A program made the translations under genes and the position numbers. Source: an uncultured Devosia sp. (GTDB taxonomy: Bacteria > Pseudomonadota > Alphaproteobacteria > Rhizobiales > Devosiaceae). From it: a DNA stretch of 45,998 bases. Of the stretch, positions 44,436-45,998 are shown in pieces; position 1 is the first letter of the stretch, and each line of letters starts with the position of its first letter. The notes below the pieces were generated by a model. That model was given only the letters and a program-made list of their open reading frames with translations. It was not told where the DNA came from and did not search any database. The stretch lies in NCBI RefSeq assembly GCF_946479885.1, contig NZ_CAMLHM010000030.1, positions 1 through 45,998 of the forward strand, written 5' to 3'.

Positions 44436-45722
44436 TTTGCCGATGCAAAAGCTGGTAAACAGCCGATCCAGCACGCGCTCGGCATCCAATCGCCCAACCA
44501 GCCGCTCCATGGCCTGGGAGGTCATGCGCAGACTTTCGGCCGCCAGTTCCGGCATGGCCAGCTGACGGCCTGACGCGTCGAGGGCGTCGAGGGCATTCTG
44601 CAGCGCGAGGCGATCGCGCTCACGGCTGAGCAACGACGGCTCTCCGACCGTCAGCGTCCGTCCGATCTCTTCGATACGAAGCAATAGGTCCGGGAGGCCA
44701 TCCCCGCTCCGGGCGGACACTGAGATATCTGCGCCGGACACATCGCCCAGATCGCGCTTCGTCGCCACGCGGAGATGGCGCGGGTCGTCGGAGGCCGGCG
44801 CCTCGGCGGGCAGGTCGGGTGCGTGGAGCCACAGGACGATGTCGGCCTGATCGATGGCCTGACGTGCCCGGCGCACACCTTCGGCCTCGGCTTTGCTATC
44901 TGTCTCGCGCAGGCCCGCCAGATCGAGCAGAATGTAGAGCTGGCCGTTGATATCTAGCGGCACTTCGCGAACGTCTCGCGTCGTGCCCGCCTCGTCCGTT
45001 ACGATAGCGATGTCGGATTTGGCCAGGGCGTTGAGCAGGCTGGACTTCCCGGCATTTGGCGGGCCGGCCAGTGCGACGCGGATACCCTCGCGCACGATCC
45101 GCCCATGCTCCACCGAAGCGAGCGCCGCACCGACATCGTCCCGCAAGTCGGCGATGCTGGCGCCGAAATTCGCGGGCAGATCGGAGACATCGCCCTCATC
45201 AGAAAAGTCTAGCCGGGCCTCAATTTCGGCGCGCAGGTCCAGCAGCTGGTCGCGCCAGGCGTCGATGCGTTGGGAGAGGCCGCCCTCGAACCGGGCCAGC
45301 GCCTGGCGCCGCTGGTTCTCGGTCTCTGCCTCGAGCAGATCGCCGAGCCCTTCAATTTCCACGAGGTCCAGCTTGCCGTTCTCGAAGGCGCGACGCGTGA
45401 ATTCCCCCGCTTCCGCCAGGCGGGCGCCCTTGCTGGTGATGAGCTTGAGAATGGCGCGGACGCCGGCTGGCGAGCCATGCACCTGGAGTTCAGCGCAATC
45501 CTCGCCGGTAAAGCTGTGGGGTGCGGGAAACCAGGCGACAAGGCCACGATCGAGCAGCGAGTCCTGCCCGATCGGCCGTAGCGTCAGCCGCCGCGGTTCG
45601 GGTAGCGTGCCCGCAATGTCATCAATGATGCGACCCGTCTCGGGCCCGGAGAGGCGGATGACCGCCACCCCGGACGGCGGTGCCCCGGAGGACAGCGCCA
45701 CGATTGTATCGCCCGACCGCAT
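44433..45722 (-). CDS. mnmE: tRNA modification GTPase MnmE
   Basis: The 429-residue protein has the N-terminal tetrahydrofolate-binding domain (DTIVALSSGAPPSGVAVIRLSG, APHSFTGEDCAELQVHG, GEFTRRAFENGKLDL), a helical domain interrupted by a G domain (GPPNAGKSSLLNAL, the G2 segment TDEAGTTRDV, DLAGLRET for G3, TKRD for G4) and the C-terminal Cys in the invariant CIGK ending. It partners with MnmG in cmnm5U34 formation. It starts at ATG 45722, 9 nt after the rho stop codon, so the two are likely co-transcribed. Its stop codon is part of a parS-like site. Confidence 0.97.
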   Translation of the reverse strand: MRSGDTIVALSSGAPPSGVAVIRLSGPETGRIIDDIAGTLPEPRRLTLRPIGQDSLLDRGLVAWFPAPHSFTGEDCAELQVHGSPAGVRAILKLITSKGARLAEAGEFTRRAFENGKLDLVEIEGLGDLLEAETENQRRQALARFEGGLSQRIDAWRDQLLDLRAEIEARLDFSDEGDVSDLPANFGASIADLRDDVGAALASVEHGRIVREGIRVALAGPPNAGKSSLLNALAKSDIAIVTDEAGTTRDVREVPLDINGQLYILLDLAGLRETDSKAEAEGVRRARQAIDQADIVLWLHAPDLPAEAPASDDPRHLRVATKRDLGDVSGADISVSARSGDGLPDLLLRIEEIGRTLTVGEPSLLSRERDRLALQNALDALDASGRQLAMPELAAESLRMTSQAMERLVGRLDAERVLDRLFTSFCIGK

Positions 45723-45731
45723 GGGCGCGGC

Positions 45732-45998
45732 TTAGGTATTCATCGAGTCGAAGAAGTCGGAATTGGTCTTGGTCTGGCGGACCTTGTCGACCAGGAATTC
45801 CATGGCGTCGATCGTCCCCATCGGATTGAGGATGCGGCGCAGCACATACATCTTCTTGAGGATGTCGCCCTCGACCAGCAGCTCTTCCTTGCGGGTGCCG
45901 GACTTGGTGATGTCCAGCGCCGGGAAGATGCGCTTGTCGGCGACCTTGCGGTCAAGGATGATTTCCGAGTTACCGGTGCCCTTGAACTCTTCGAAGAT
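45732..45998 (-). CDS. rho: Transcription termination factor Rho, C-terminal end only
   Basis: The minus-strand frame open to the window edge encodes the last 88 residues of Rho: [39 protein letters not shown], then [19 protein letters not shown] and the ending [12 protein letters not shown] before TAA. These are the Q-loop/R-loop region and C-terminal helices of the hexameric RNA helicase. The N-terminal RNA-binding and ATPase motifs lie outside the window. The order rho-mnmE-mnmG-rsmG-parA-parB is standard in Hyphomicrobiales. Confidence 0.95.
   Translation of the reverse strand: MFEEFKGTGNSEIILDRKVADKRIFPALDITKSGTRKEELLVEGDILKKMYVLRRILNPMGTIDAMEFLVDKVRQTKTNSDFFDSMNT

Overview
The window is high-GC chromosomal DNA from an alphaproteobacterium of the Hyphomicrobiales. 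A Devosia-like organism is my best guess; this rests on gene order and family content (rho-mnmE-mnmG-rsmG-parA-parB next to holA-lptE-leuS, a CenR-type regulator, DUF2794, DUF1674, paired IalB proteins, ccmABCDG) and not on any search. It is almost entirely core genome. I see no rRNA, tRNA, prophage, insertion sequence or CRISPR array. Genes are closely packed, many with 1-14 nt overlaps that imply translational coupling.

Layout. 0-4 kb: the tail of an Lrp/AsnC regulator, a secreted DUF4139 protein, a LysE-type exporter and rlmJ. 4-7.3 kb (minus strand): rlmN, two IalB-type secreted proteins and thpR. 7.4-12.6 kb: a Bax-inhibitor-1 membrane protein, three GNAT acetyltransferases, GrpB, DUF2794, a DUF1223 thioredoxin-like protein and a HAD phosphatase, plus a probable unannotated plus-strand small RNA ending at a strong terminator near 10.54 kb. 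12.6-15.3 kb: acnA. 15.5-18.3 kb: the ccmABCDG haem-export/cytochrome c maturation operon. 18.3-24.5 kb: DUF1674/SdhAF4-like, htpX, rsmB, a heparinase II/III-family protein and purH. 24.7-29.9 kb: an oligosaccharide flippase, leuC, a small zincin, a membrane diguanylate cyclase and a small coiled-coil protein. 29.9-33.4 kb: a 99-aa unknown, rimM-trmD, rplS and an exonuclease III. 33.4-35.5 kb: a cyclic-nucleotide-domain protein, cenR and the PLP protein yggS. 35.7-39.8 kb: leuS-lptE-holA. 39.9-46 kb (minus strand): rho-mnmE-mnmG-rsmG-parA-parB.

How it fits together. The right end is the chromosome-partitioning locus. ParA and ParB are encoded beside at least five ParB-binding parS-like sites (CACGTG-centred 16-mers), two of which lie inside the rsmG reading frame and one of which contains the mnmE stop codon; a sixth, weaker match lies at 32.5 kb. 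In related bacteria this locus is near the replication origin, so this end is probably origin-proximal. The remaining genes serve translation and RNA modification (rlmJ, rlmN, rsmB, rsmG, mnmE, mnmG, trmD, rimM, rplS, leuS), central metabolism (acnA, leuC, purH), cytochrome c assembly and envelope biology (cenR, lptE, flippase, htpX).

Non-coding structure is the most interesting part: the parS cluster; a duplicated, inverted parS-plus-hairpin module bracketing parB-parA-rsmG-mnmG; a dispersed family of paired palindromic (REP/BIME-like) repeats whose two hairpin types differ by compensatory changes; a GC-rich triple-hairpin element before purH; and the candidate small RNA. I did not find a convincing new defence or mobile system.
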